Assembly: GCA_002384315.1 (NCBI GenBank)
Contig: DGBL01000182.1
Span: 1 to 6,209, forward strand
DNA length: 6,209 nt
Reading direction: 5' to 3'
Origin: Micrococcaceae bacterium UBA4005
GTDB lineage: Bacteria; Actinomycetota; Actinomycetes; Actinomycetales; Micrococcaceae
Positions 1 through 6,209 of this stretch are shown here, one piece after another. Below the pieces are notes generated by a model. That model searched no databases, had not been told where the DNA came from, and was given only the letters and a program-made list of their open reading frames with translations. A program made the translations under genes and the position numbers. Positions within the stretch are counted from its first letter, which is position 1. Each line of letters begins with the position of its first letter.

Positions 1-1278
1 GACGGCTCCGACGCGATGCGCTGGTTCCTCATGGCCTCCCCGATCCTGCGCGGCGGGAACCTCGTGGTCACCGAGCAGGGCATCCGCGATGGGGTGCGGC
101 AGGTCATCCTGCCGTTGTGGAACGTCTGGCATTTCTTCAGCCTGTACACCAATGCCGCCAACGGTGGTGGGGGATTCGAGGCTCAGCTGCTACCGGGTGC
201 TGCCGCCGACGTTCTGAAAGAACCGCTCGACCGGTACATCCTTGCAAACACCGGCAACCTTGTCCGGGAGGTCACCGCTTCGCTGGATGCCTTCAGCATC
301 AGCGACGCCTGCGAAACGCTGCGCCGCTACCTGGATACGCTCACGAACTGGTATGTCCGGCGCAGCAGACAGCGGTTCTTCGACGAGGACCCGGAGGCCT
401 TCAACGTCCTCTACACCTGCCTGGAAACGGTCTGTCGGGTTGCTGCGCCGCTGCTGCCGCTGGTGTCGGAGGAGATCTGGCGTGGACTCACCGGCGGCCG
501 TTCCGTTCACCTCACGGACTGGCCAGACGCCGCGGTCTTCCCGGCCAGCGACGGCCTGATCGAAGACATGGAGCGCACCCGGCAGATCTGCTCCGCCGGG
601 TCAAGCCTGCGCAAGGCAGCCAACCTGCGGGTCCGCCTTCCGCTGTCCACCCTCACCGTCGTCGTCCCGGCAGCGGCCCGCCTCGCTGGAAGCTATCAGA
701 CGATCATTGCCGAAGAGCTCAACATCAAGGACGTCCGCCTGGTTGACGCCGAGCTGGTGGAACCGTCGGAATTCGGGATCACTCAGCGGCTCGCGGTCAA
801 TGCACGGGCCGCCGGGCCTCGCCTTGGCCGGAACGTGCAACACGCCATCAAAGCAGCCAAGACTGGTGACTGGAGCGTGGACCCGCACGGACAAGTGCGC
901 GCCGGCGAGCTGGAACTGGAACCACACGAATACACGCTGGAGACCGTCGTGGACGGCGGCGAATCAGCAGCGAACGCGGTGGCGATGCTCCCGGAAGGCG
1001 GCTTCTTGGTACTGGACACGGTCGTCACCGCCGAGCTCGCTGCCGAAGGCACTGCGCGGGATGCGATCCGTGCGATCCAGCAGGCCAGACGGGATTCGGA
1101 CCTGCATATCAGCGACCGCATTGACACAACGGTTACAGTTCGTGACGAGGTCGCGGGCGCTGCGCTGCGCAACCACGCGGACTTGGTCACCGTGGAAACC
1201 CTGAGCCGGCAACTGCGGGTTCTGGTCGATGAGGGCGCGAGCGAAGAATTCGTGGTCGCCGTGGAGAGGAACGCATGA
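1..1278 (+). CDS. ileS: Isoleucyl-tRNA synthetase, C-terminal part (5' end outside window)
   Basis: Cytoplasmic class I aminoacyl-tRNA synthetase that attaches isoleucine to tRNA-Ile using ATP. The frame is open from base 1, so the ATG at 16 is internal; 425 codons of a protein normally about 1,050 residues or longer are present. The fragment opens with DGSDAMRWFLMASPI, the segment shortly after the KMSKS loop, so the Rossmann core, editing domain and KMSKS itself lie upstream. The helical anticodon-binding domain follows: NWYVRRSRQRFF near visible residue 116, SEEIW near 156 and a VHLTDWP segment near 169–175. A long C-terminal domain ends in FVVAVERNA. The last 228 residues contain no cysteine, so the C-terminal zinc site of the E. 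coli-type enzyme is absent; this fits the eukaryote-like type 2 IleRS common in actinobacteria. The stop overlaps the folC start (ATGA). Identity is very secure; the type 2 call is inference. Confidence 0.97.
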   Translation, partial: DGSDAMRWFLMASPILRGGNLVVTEQGIRDGVRQVILPLWNVWHFFSLYTNAANGGGGFEAQLLPGAAADVLKEPLDRYILANTGNLVREVTASLDAFSISDACETLRRYLDTLTNWYVRRSRQRFFDEDPEAFNVLYTCLETVCRVAAPLLPLVSEEIWRGLTGGRSVHLTDWPDAAVFPASDGLIEDMERTRQICSAGSSLRKAANLRVRLPLSTLTVVVPAAARLAGSYQTIIAEELNIKDVRLVDAELVEPSEFGITQRLAVNARAAGPRLGRNVQHAIKAAKTGDWSVDPHGQVRAGELELEPHEYTLETVVDGGESAANAVAMLPEGGFLVLDTVVTAELAAEGTARDAIRAIQQARRDSDLHISDRIDTTVTVRDEVAGAALRNHADLVTVETLSRQLRVLVDEGASEEFVVAVERNA

Positions 1279-2645
1279 CCCCCGACTTTGAGAGCGTCGA
1301 CGAATTCTCAGTGGATAGCGTGTACGCCGAACTTCTGGCGCGGGCACCCGAGGACCGAATGGAACCGCGGATGGCGCCCCTCCACCGCGCCATGGAAATC
1401 CTGGGGGAGCCGAACAAGGCGTTCCCGGTGATCCACCTGACCGGCACGAACGGCAAGACGTCCACGGCGCGGATGATCGAATCGCTGCTGCTGGCGCACG
1501 ACCTGCGCACCGGACGTTACACGAGCCCGCACTTGTCCCGGATCACCGAGCGGATCAGCGTCGACGGCGAACCTGTATCGGATGAGACGTTCGTGCGAGT
1601 CTGGGATGAGATTCGCCCCTACATCGGCATCGTCGACGCTGAACTCGATGCTGCAGGCGAAGCCAGACTCACCTATTTTGAATGCGTCACGATCCTTGCT
1701 TTCGCCGTGTTCGCGGACCAGCCGGTCGATGTTGCGGTCATCGAGGTGGGACTCGGCGGAATCACCGATGCCACGAATGTCGCTGACGGGCAGGTCGCGG
1801 TCGTGACCCCTATTTCACTGGACCACACGGACCTGCTTGGCGAGACGGTCCGGGAGATCGCCTTGGAAAAGGCCGGGATCATCAAGCCCGGCGGGTTCCT
1901 CATCAGTGCAGCACAGCCGCCGGAGGCAGCGCAGGTACTGCTTGAGAAAGCCCGTAGCGTGGGTGTCGAATTCCGGTTCGAAGGTATCGAATTTTCGGTG
2001 GACGACCGGTCTGTGGGCGTTGGGGGACAAGTCCTCTCGGTGACTGGGATAGCGGGGCGGTACCCGGAACTGCTGCTACCGCTCCACGGCGAGCACCAGG
2101 GGCAAAACGCCGCCGTGGCGGTTGCCGCGGTCGAGGCCTTCCTCGGCGCCGGGAGCCGGGAACTGGACATCGACGTCGTACGCGCCGGACTGCGCGCGGC
2201 CACCTCGCCAGGTCGGCTTGAGGTCGTGCGCACCGCTCCGACCATTATTGTGGACGCGGCCCACAATCCCGCCGGTATCGAGGCTTCGGCCAAGGCCATC
2301 AACGAGTCCTTCGCGCTTGACCGGCTTGTCTTGGTCGTGGGCGTGCTCGAAGGCAAGGACACCGCGGGAATCTTCGTGGAACTGTTCGATATCCTCGGCG
2401 GAATCGCCCGGGACCTGTGCCTGACCCAGTCGACTTCACCGCGGGCAGTCCCGGTCGGGGAACTGCTCCAGGATGCGCTGGCCGCCGGATTCGCCGAAGA
2501 GCACATCCACCTGACCGAACGCCTGGATGACGCTCTCGAATGGGCAGTCATGAAGGTCGAGGAAGACCAGGAACAGCACGGGGCCATCCTGGTGACGGGA
2601 TCGATTACGGTAGCGGGCGAAGCCCGCATCCTGCTGGGAAAGTGA
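1275..2645 (+). CDS. folC: Bifunctional folylpolyglutamate synthase / dihydrofolate synthase
   Basis: Cytoplasmic Mur-ligase-family enzyme that adds glutamate to folates, and in many bacteria to dihydropteroate, via an acyl-phosphate made from ATP. The 456 residues match the usual length. Visible motifs: P-loop GTNGKTS at 57–63 (Lys61), TSPH at 83–86, the metal-site segment IEVGLGG with Glu157, DHTDLLG with His184, and EKAGIIKPG with Lys199, the lysine carbamylated in this family. Then come HGEHQGQNAA at 271–280, and in the C-terminal domain VDAAHNPAG at 326–334 and the closing GSITVAGEAR. The ATG at 1275 is supported by GAGAGGA four bases upstream and by the 4-nt overlap with the ileS stop, which suggests translational coupling. 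Two family positions vary: the usual arginine in GGRxDATN is Ile163, and the usual DKD near 360 reads GKD. Whether it has both activities cannot be read from sequence; actinobacterial enzymes are usually annotated as bifunctional. Confidence 0.95.
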   Translation: MTPDFESVDEFSVDSVYAELLARAPEDRMEPRMAPLHRAMEILGEPNKAFPVIHLTGTNGKTSTARMIESLLLAHDLRTGRYTSPHLSRITERISVDGEPVSDETFVRVWDEIRPYIGIVDAELDAAGEARLTYFECVTILAFAVFADQPVDVAVIEVGLGGITDATNVADGQVAVVTPISLDHTDLLGETVREIALEKAGIIKPGGFLISAAQPPEAAQVLLEKARSVGVEFRFEGIEFSVDDRSVGVGGQVLSVTGIAGRYPELLLPLHGEHQGQNAAVAVAAVEAFLGAGSRELDIDVVRAGLRAATSPGRLEVVRTAPTIIVDAAHNPAGIEASAKAINESFALDRLVLVVGVLEGKDTAGIFVELFDILGGIARDLCLTQSTSPRAVPVGELLQDALAAGFAEEHIHLTERLDDALEWAVMKVEEDQEQHGAILVTGSITVAGEARILLGK

Positions 2646-2649
2646 CCCG

Positions 2650-3093
2650 ATGGCCCGACTGACCAAGGCGCAACGGGAATGGCGCCCAGGCATGCCCAAA
2701 AAACGGCGTTCCATTATGATTCTTTTTGCCTCGACGGTACTTTCGCTCGAAGCTTTCGTGGTGTTTTTTGGAACGCTGGCAGTCTTCGGCCTCCGCCGCG
2801 GGGAGCTCCCCGCCTCCCTGATCCTCGGCGGCGGAGCGGTGCTGAGTCTCGTGCTGATCCTCACCTGCGCGGTCCTGACACAACGCTGGGGGAGGATTGC
2901 CGGGTCGCTGTTGCAGCTACCGGTAATCGCCATCGGGTTCCTGGAACCAACCATGTTCCTTATCGGGACTGCCTTTGCCATCACCTGGGTGTACGGGCTG
3001 CGCACCGGACATCGCCTTGACCGTGAGAACGCGGAGCGGGACCGCCGGCAGGCTGAGTGGGAGCGGAACCATCCACGAGCAGATCCGGCCTGA
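2650..3093 (+). CDS. Small four-helix membrane protein, DUF4233-type
   Basis: Function unknown. The 147-residue product has a basic N-terminus (roughly residues 1–20, ending PKKRR) and then four hydrophobic segments at about 22–46, 55–76, 81–97 and 99–116. A highly charged tail follows from about 118, rich in Arg, Glu and Asp, probably cytoplasmic. There is no cleavable signal peptide and no catalytic motif I recognise. Size, layout and position directly after folC and before ndk match the actinobacterial DUF4233 family; I assign it from that context and general resemblance, not from a search. The start lies 4 nt after the folC stop, with a weak ribosome-binding sequence (GGGAAAG, 2636–2642) inside the end of folC, so coupled translation is likely. 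An internal ATG at 2692 (Met15) is possible but has a poorer upstream site. Co-transcription with folC is inferred from spacing; no link to folate metabolism can be shown. Confidence 0.83.
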   Translation: MARLTKAQREWRPGMPKKRRSIMILFASTVLSLEAFVVFFGTLAVFGLRRGELPASLILGGGAVLSLVLILTCAVLTQRWGRIAGSLLQLPVIAIGFLEPTMFLIGTAFAITWVYGLRTGHRLDRENAERDRRQAEWERNHPRADPA

Positions 3094-3165
3094 GACCATG
3101 TCCATCCCCACCCTTCGTGTCGGGGCCTGCCAGCCCAGCCACGGTGTCATGATCAACAACCCCTT

Positions 3166-3169
3166 GGAG
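3166..3169 (+). promoter_or_regulatory. Ribosome-binding site of ndk
   Basis: GGAG, five bases before the ATG at 3175. It lies at the end of the 81-nt gap 3094–3174, the largest non-coding stretch in the window. In the rest of that gap I see no convincing −35/−10 pair, operator or strong hairpin. Confidence 0.7.
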
Positions 3170-3174
3170 CAACC

Positions 3175-3591
3175 ATGAGCATCGAACAAACCCTCGTCCT
3201 GGTCAAACCGGACGGTGTCAGCCGCGGACTAACTGGCACGATCCTGTCCAGGGTCGAGGCCAAAGGATACGCCCTGGCCAAGCTGGCATTGCTCACCGCG
3301 ACGCGGGACATGCTCGAAGAGCATTACGCAGAGCACGCGGGCAAGCCTTTCTACGAACCCTTGGTCGAGTTCATGCTCAGCGGTCCCCTGGTCGCGGCAG
3401 TATTCGAAGGAGAGCGCGTGATCGAAGGATTCCGGTCGCTGGCAGGGGCGACTGACCCGACGACGGCGGCGCCAGGCACCATCCGCGGCGACTTCGGACG
3501 CGATTGGGGCGAGAAGGTCCAGCAGAACCTGGTGCACGGCTCGGATTCCGCGGAGTCCGCCCTGCGGGAAATCACTATCTGGTTTCCCTGA
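3175..3591 (+). CDS. ndk: Nucleoside diphosphate kinase
   Basis: Cytoplasmic enzyme that balances nucleoside triphosphate pools by moving the γ-phosphate from ATP to other NDPs through a phosphohistidine. The protein is 138 residues, the normal bacterial length, and complete. All hallmark residues are visible: Lys11 in LVKPDG, Tyr51 in EEHYAEH, Arg87 and Thr93 in the FRSLAGATDP segment, Arg104 in GTIRGDF, Asn118, and the phosphorylated His121 in NLVHGSDS. The ATG at 3175 is preceded by GGAG (3166–3169) at five-base spacing, and the protein starts at the family's usual position just before the first β-strand. It lies 81 nt after the DUF4233 gene on the same strand, so it may be read through from the folC operon or from its own promoter. 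It converges with fadB, with 26 nt between the two stops. Confidence 0.97.
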   Translation: MSIEQTLVLVKPDGVSRGLTGTILSRVEAKGYALAKLALLTATRDMLEEHYAEHAGKPFYEPLVEFMLSGPLVAAVFEGERVIEGFRSLAGATDPTTAAPGTIRGDFGRDWGEKVQQNLVHGSDSAESALREITIWFP

Positions 3592-3600
3592 TTTTCCTTG
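3566..3600 (+). terminator. Weak candidate terminator at the 3' end of ndk
   Basis: A perfect 6-bp inverted repeat, GGGAAA (3566–3571) and TTTCCC (3583–3588), encloses an 11-nt loop in the last codons of ndk. It is followed by the stop codon and a short T-rich run (TTTT at 3592–3595, then CCTTG). The stem is short and half A/T, and the T tract is brief, so this is a marginal intrinsic terminator. Only the plus-strand reading has a T tract after the stem, so if real it serves ndk rather than fadB. The placement between converging genes fits, but chance is a serious alternative. Confidence 0.25.
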
Positions 3601-3617
3601 ATCAGCGTGCGCAGCAT

Positions 3618-5738
3618 CTAGTGGAATGGTTTTCCATTTACCCTCAGTGAAGCCCCGGTGCGGTCGAGGTAAGGGGTGATTCCACCCAAGTGCATCGGCC
3701 AGCCGGCTCCCGTGATCATGCACAGGTCGATATCCTGCGCGGAAGGAACCACCTTCTCCTCAAGCATCCGTCCGATCTCCTCGGCCAGCGCGTCCTGTGT
3801 GCGTCGCAGGACCTCGTCGCTGCTTGCTGCGGTAGTGCCGCGCTGCAGCAGCGCCAGGGTGGTTTCCGGCACCACCTCGGTGCCATCGTCCTGCGTCACC
3901 CAGAGACTTTTCCGGCCCGCGTCAATGAGCCGTTGCTGGTTAGCCGAGACATGGAAACGATCACCGAATGCAGCGCGGAGGGACTCCTGCACATGCTGGC
4001 CCACGGGCAGCCCGACCAGCGCCAGGAGACGAAACGGTGTCATGGGAAGGCCCATCGGGCGCAGCGCCAGATCGGCCGTCTCAGGATCGGTCCCCTCGTC
4101 GAAGACTTTGGTGATTTCACCGAACAGGCGTCCCAAGATGCGGTTGACCACGAAAGCCGGAGCATCGCTGACCAAGACCGCAGTTTTGCGCAGCCGTTTG
4201 GCAAGCACGAAGGCCGTGGACACCACCGCGGTATCGGTCTGCGGCGTGCGGGCGATCTCCAGCAGGGGCATCGCCGCCACCGGGTTGAAGAAGTGGAAGC
4301 CGATTACCCGTTCCGGGTGGGTGAGACCCTCGGCCATGCCCGCTACGGAGAGCGAGGAGGTATTGGTTGCCAGGATACAGTCGGAAGCGACTACGGATTC
4401 CAGTGCGCTAAAGACCTGCTGTTTGACGGACAATTCCTCAAACACGGCTTCGATGACGAAGTCAGCGTCCGCGAAGGGCGCATATGAGACAGACCCGGTG
4501 ACCAGGGCTTTGGTGCGGTTGGCGGCGTCCGAACTGATCCGCGCGCGCGCGAGCAATGCATCGACGTCAGCGTGCACGCGGGCCACGCCTGCCTCCACCC
4601 GCGCCTGGTCGAGGTCGGTCATGACGACCGGAACGCCGAGTTGGCGAGCGAACAGCAAAGCGAGCTGGCTCGCCATGAGTCCGGCGCCGACCACGCCCAC
4701 TTTCCGCACCGGTCGGGCCAGCGCCGCGTCTGGGGCTCCGGCGGGCCGCTTTCCACGCTTCTGCACCAGGTCCAGGAACGCATAGACCGTGGACTGGAAC
4801 TCTGGAGTCCGCATCAACTCCGCGAGCGCCTCGCATTCCGCGGCGGCTGACTCCTCCCGGGTGAGCCTAGGGCCGGCCTCCAGCAAATCCAGCACCCGCG
4901 CCGGGCCGGGAGCAGCGTTCGAGGTTTTGCGCTCCACGAACGCCCGGCCGGCCTGGACCGCGGCTGCCCAGTCGCCGTCGTCGTACCGGGACTTCGATGC
5001 GCGCCTCTGCTGGACCGCCGTACGGGAGGTGTCCTGCGAGAGGACGTCGCTGACCCACTCGAGGGACTGCTCAAGGAAGTCTGCCGGCTCGAACTGGGCG
5101 TCTGCTATGCCGAGTTCGTAGGCCGCGCGGCCGTCGAGCATCCGGTTGTTACTGAGCGGGTTTTCGATCATGACTTTCACGGCGGCGTGCGGACCGATCA
5201 GCCGGGGCAGCTCATACACCCCACCCCAGCCAGGGACCAGTCCCAGGAACGCTTCGGGCAGGCCGATCGCGCGGGCGCCGGTGGACACCGTGCGGTAATT
5301 CGCGGCCAGCGCGACCTCCAGCCCGCCGCCGAGGGCCACCCCGTTGACGAACGCGAAACTCGGAACCCCGGGTGCGCGCAAGAGGTTGTACGCTTCGTGG
5401 CCAAGTTCGGCCATGAGCCGCCCGTTATGGCCAGCTTGCAGTGTTTTTACCGTGGACAGATCAGCTCCGGCTGCCAAGTAATGGGGTTTTCCCGTGATGC
5501 CAACAGCCTGGATCTCCCCGGCCAGCGCACGGTCGCGCAGGGACTCCAGCGTTGTGCCCAGTTCAATGAGGGTTCGGGGTCCAAGCGTGGTGGGCCTGCG
5601 CTCATCAAGGCCATTGTCCAGGGTGATAAGCGCCATGACTCCGGCGTTTCCGCCGAGCTCGATGTCCTCAACCAGGCAATGAGTGACGATTTCGTCGGGG
5701 ACGAGGGAGGCCAGCTCCCCATAACGCTCAAAGCTCAT
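3618..5738 (-). CDS. fadB: Multifunctional enoyl-CoA hydratase / 3-hydroxyacyl-CoA dehydrogenase (β-oxidation α-subunit)
   Basis: Cytoplasmic β-oxidation enzyme that hydrates trans-2-enoyl-CoA and oxidises the 3-hydroxyacyl-CoA with NAD+, passing 3-ketoacyl-CoA to the thiolase encoded just upstream. The 706 residues fit the FadB/FadJ length. The crotonase domain spans about 15–230: oxyanion segment AAGADL at 89–94, then the two catalytic glutamates, Glu141 in ALGGGLE and Glu162 in GLPEAFLGL. A helical linker leads to the dehydrogenase. Its Rossmann domain starts near 345 with VGVVGAGLMA, and Asp375 is placed to bind the NAD ribose. The active site is intact: Ser461, His482 in FHFFNP, Asn485, Glu494 and Asn532. 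Two C-terminal 3HCDH domains follow, the second ending with the ITGAGWPMHLGG segment near 675–686. The start at 5738 is chosen for its Shine-Dalgarno sequence and ATGA overlap with fadA; the frame also runs up to 5813, inside fadA. FadB versus FadJ naming is not resolvable here. Confidence 0.94.
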   Translation of the reverse strand: MSFERYGELASLVPDEIVTHCLVEDIELGGNAGVMALITLDNGLDERRPTTLGPRTLIELGTTLESLRDRALAGEIQAVGITGKPHYLAAGADLSTVKTLQAGHNGRLMAELGHEAYNLLRAPGVPSFAFVNGVALGGGLEVALAANYRTVSTGARAIGLPEAFLGLVPGWGGVYELPRLIGPHAAVKVMIENPLSNNRMLDGRAAYELGIADAQFEPADFLEQSLEWVSDVLSQDTSRTAVQQRRASKSRYDDGDWAAAVQAGRAFVERKTSNAAPGPARVLDLLEAGPRLTREESAAAECEALAELMRTPEFQSTVYAFLDLVQKRGKRPAGAPDAALARPVRKVGVVGAGLMASQLALLFARQLGVPVVMTDLDQARVEAGVARVHADVDALLARARISSDAANRTKALVTGSVSYAPFADADFVIEAVFEELSVKQQVFSALESVVASDCILATNTSSLSVAGMAEGLTHPERVIGFHFFNPVAAMPLLEIARTPQTDTAVVSTAFVLAKRLRKTAVLVSDAPAFVVNRILGRLFGEITKVFDEGTDPETADLALRPMGLPMTPFRLLALVGLPVGQHVQESLRAAFGDRFHVSANQQRLIDAGRKSLWVTQDDGTEVVPETTLALLQRGTTAASSDEVLRRTQDALAEEIGRMLEEKVVPSAQDIDLCMITGAGWPMHLGGITPYLDRTGASLRVNGKPFH

Positions 5739-6209
5739 GCCGTTTCCTGTCCGTAGTCTTCGTGGTGTGGATTTTCCCAGACGATGGTTCCGCCCATACC
5801 CAGGCCGATACACATGGTGGTCAGTCCATACCGGACTGAATGGTCCTCGTCGAATTGGCGGGCGAGCTGCGTCATGAGGCGCACGCCGGAGGCAGCGAGC
5901 GGGTGCCCCACAGCTAGCGCGCCGCCATACCTGTTCACCCGGGCGTCCTCCGCAGCAATCCCGAAGTGGTCCAGGAAAGCGATGACTTGGACGGCGAAAG
6001 CTTCGTTGATTTCGATGAGTCCGATATCACCCATGCCCAGCCCGGCTTGCCGGAGCGCCTTTTCAGTGGCTGGAACGGGACCTAGGCCCATGACCTCGGG
6101 CTCGACCCCGGCGAACGCGAAGGAGACCAGTCGCATCCGGGCCGACAGGCCCAGCTCGCGGGCAGCATCTGCCGAGGCCAGGAGTGCCACAGTGGCTCCG
6201 TCGGTGAGT
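5735..6209 (-). CDS. fadA: Acetyl-CoA acyltransferase (thiolase), C-terminal part (5' end outside window)
   Basis: The β-oxidation thiolase cleaves 3-ketoacyl-CoA with CoA to acetyl-CoA and a shortened acyl-CoA. The frame is open to the right edge: LTDGAT precedes the GTG at 6190, so that GTG is internal, and about 158 codons of a protein usually near 400 residues are present. Thiolase landmarks in order are LTDGA, EINEAFAVQ (Asn-Glu-Ala-Phe, around 6007–5996), GGALAVGHPLAASG with the catalytic His codon at 5903–5905, and MCIGLGMGG with the catalytic Cys codon at 5810–5812. The acyl-accepting N-terminal cysteine lies outside the window. The protein ends about 25 residues after that Cys, in an acidic, His-containing tail. 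Its stop overlaps the fadB start by 4 nt, implying coupled synthesis of the two subunits. A related thiolase, such as acetyl-CoA acetyltransferase, is possible, but the fadB overlap argues for the β-oxidation role. Confidence 0.92.
   Translation of the reverse strand, partial: LTDGATVALLASADAARELGLSARMRLVSFAFAGVEPEVMGLGPVPATEKALRQAGLGMGDIGLIEINEAFAVQVIAFLDHFGIAAEDARVNRYGGALAVGHPLAASGVRLMTQLARQFDEDHSVRYGLTTMCIGLGMGGTIVWENPHHEDYGQETA
5743..5748 (-). promoter_or_regulatory. Ribosome-binding site that fixes the fadB start
   Basis: Read on the minus strand, AGGAAA lies just before the ATG at 5738, with six bases between AGGA and the start codon. It sits in the last codons of fadA. It favours the 706-residue product over a 25-residue longer version from 5813, whose extra residues (basic, Gly/Arg-rich) do not look like part of the family. 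Confidence 0.75.

Noticed and set aside
1673..2629. A 318-codon open frame antisense to folC
   Set aside because: It lies wholly within folC, its translation is a low-complexity Ser/Arg/Thr/Pro-rich sequence without motifs, and folC is unambiguous. It is a by-product of GC-rich codon use.
3094..3174. A dedicated ndk promoter in the gap after the DUF4233 gene
   Set aside because: TTCGTG near 3115 and CATGAT near 3148 resemble promoter boxes only loosely, and their spacing of about 28 nt is too long. No supported promoter is seen.
3543..3558. Near-palindromic GGATTCCGCGGAGTCC within ndk
   Set aside because: It encodes the conserved SDSAES segment after the active-site histidine and is an imperfect palindrome, so codon constraint explains it better than an operator.
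4540..4552. Short alternating GC run (GCGCGCGCG) within fadB
   Set aside because: It encodes Ala-Arg-Ala-Arg residues in frame and is expected by chance in GC-rich coding sequence; there is no sign of repeat instability.
3676..4785. A 369-codon open frame on the plus strand opposite fadB
   Set aside because: Its composition is Ser/Arg/Ala-rich with no recognisable domain, and it is fully covered by the well-supported fadB coding sequence.
5739..5813. A 25-residue N-terminal extension of FadB from an upstream ATG
   Set aside because: It lies inside the thiolase coding sequence, its residues do not resemble the family, and the ATG at 5738 has its own Shine-Dalgarno sequence and the typical ATGA overlap.

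Overview
The window is GC-rich and densely coding, with strong G/C preference at third codon positions. It reads as a chromosomal housekeeping segment of a high-GC actinobacterium. The order ileS – folC – DUF4233 membrane protein – ndk, the actinobacterial style of the β-oxidation proteins, and the lack of a zinc-binding cysteine cluster in the IleRS C-terminus together suggest Micrococcales, perhaps an Arthrobacter-like Micrococcaceae member. That placement is inference from remembered gene order and protein style, not from a search.

Left part, plus strand (1–3591): the C-terminal 425 codons of isoleucyl-tRNA synthetase run in from the left edge. Next come folC (folylpolyglutamate/dihydrofolate synthase, ATGA overlap with ileS), a four-helix DUF4233-type membrane protein starting 4 nt after folC, and, after an 81-nt gap, ndk (nucleoside diphosphate kinase). 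The first three are spaced like one translationally coupled operon; ndk may share the transcript or have its own promoter, but I could not recognise one. The products serve tRNA charging, folate retention and nucleotide supply, i.e. basic growth functions.

Right part, minus strand (3618–6209): a fatty-acid β-oxidation operon is read toward ndk. The 3' end of a thiolase gene (fadA type, cut by the right edge) overlaps by 4 nt the start of a complete 706-residue multifunctional enoyl-CoA hydratase / 3-hydroxyacyl-CoA dehydrogenase (fadB type). Together they would catalyse the last three steps of the β-oxidation spiral. ndk and fadB converge, with only 26 nt between their stop codons; a weak inverted repeat at the end of ndk is the only terminator candidate.

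There is no non-coding stretch over 81 nt, and I saw no RNA gene, mobile element, CRISPR array or repeat family. I found no sign of an undescribed system: this is an ordinary core-genome region, and the findings are modest points about motif variants, one protein of unknown function and operon architecture.
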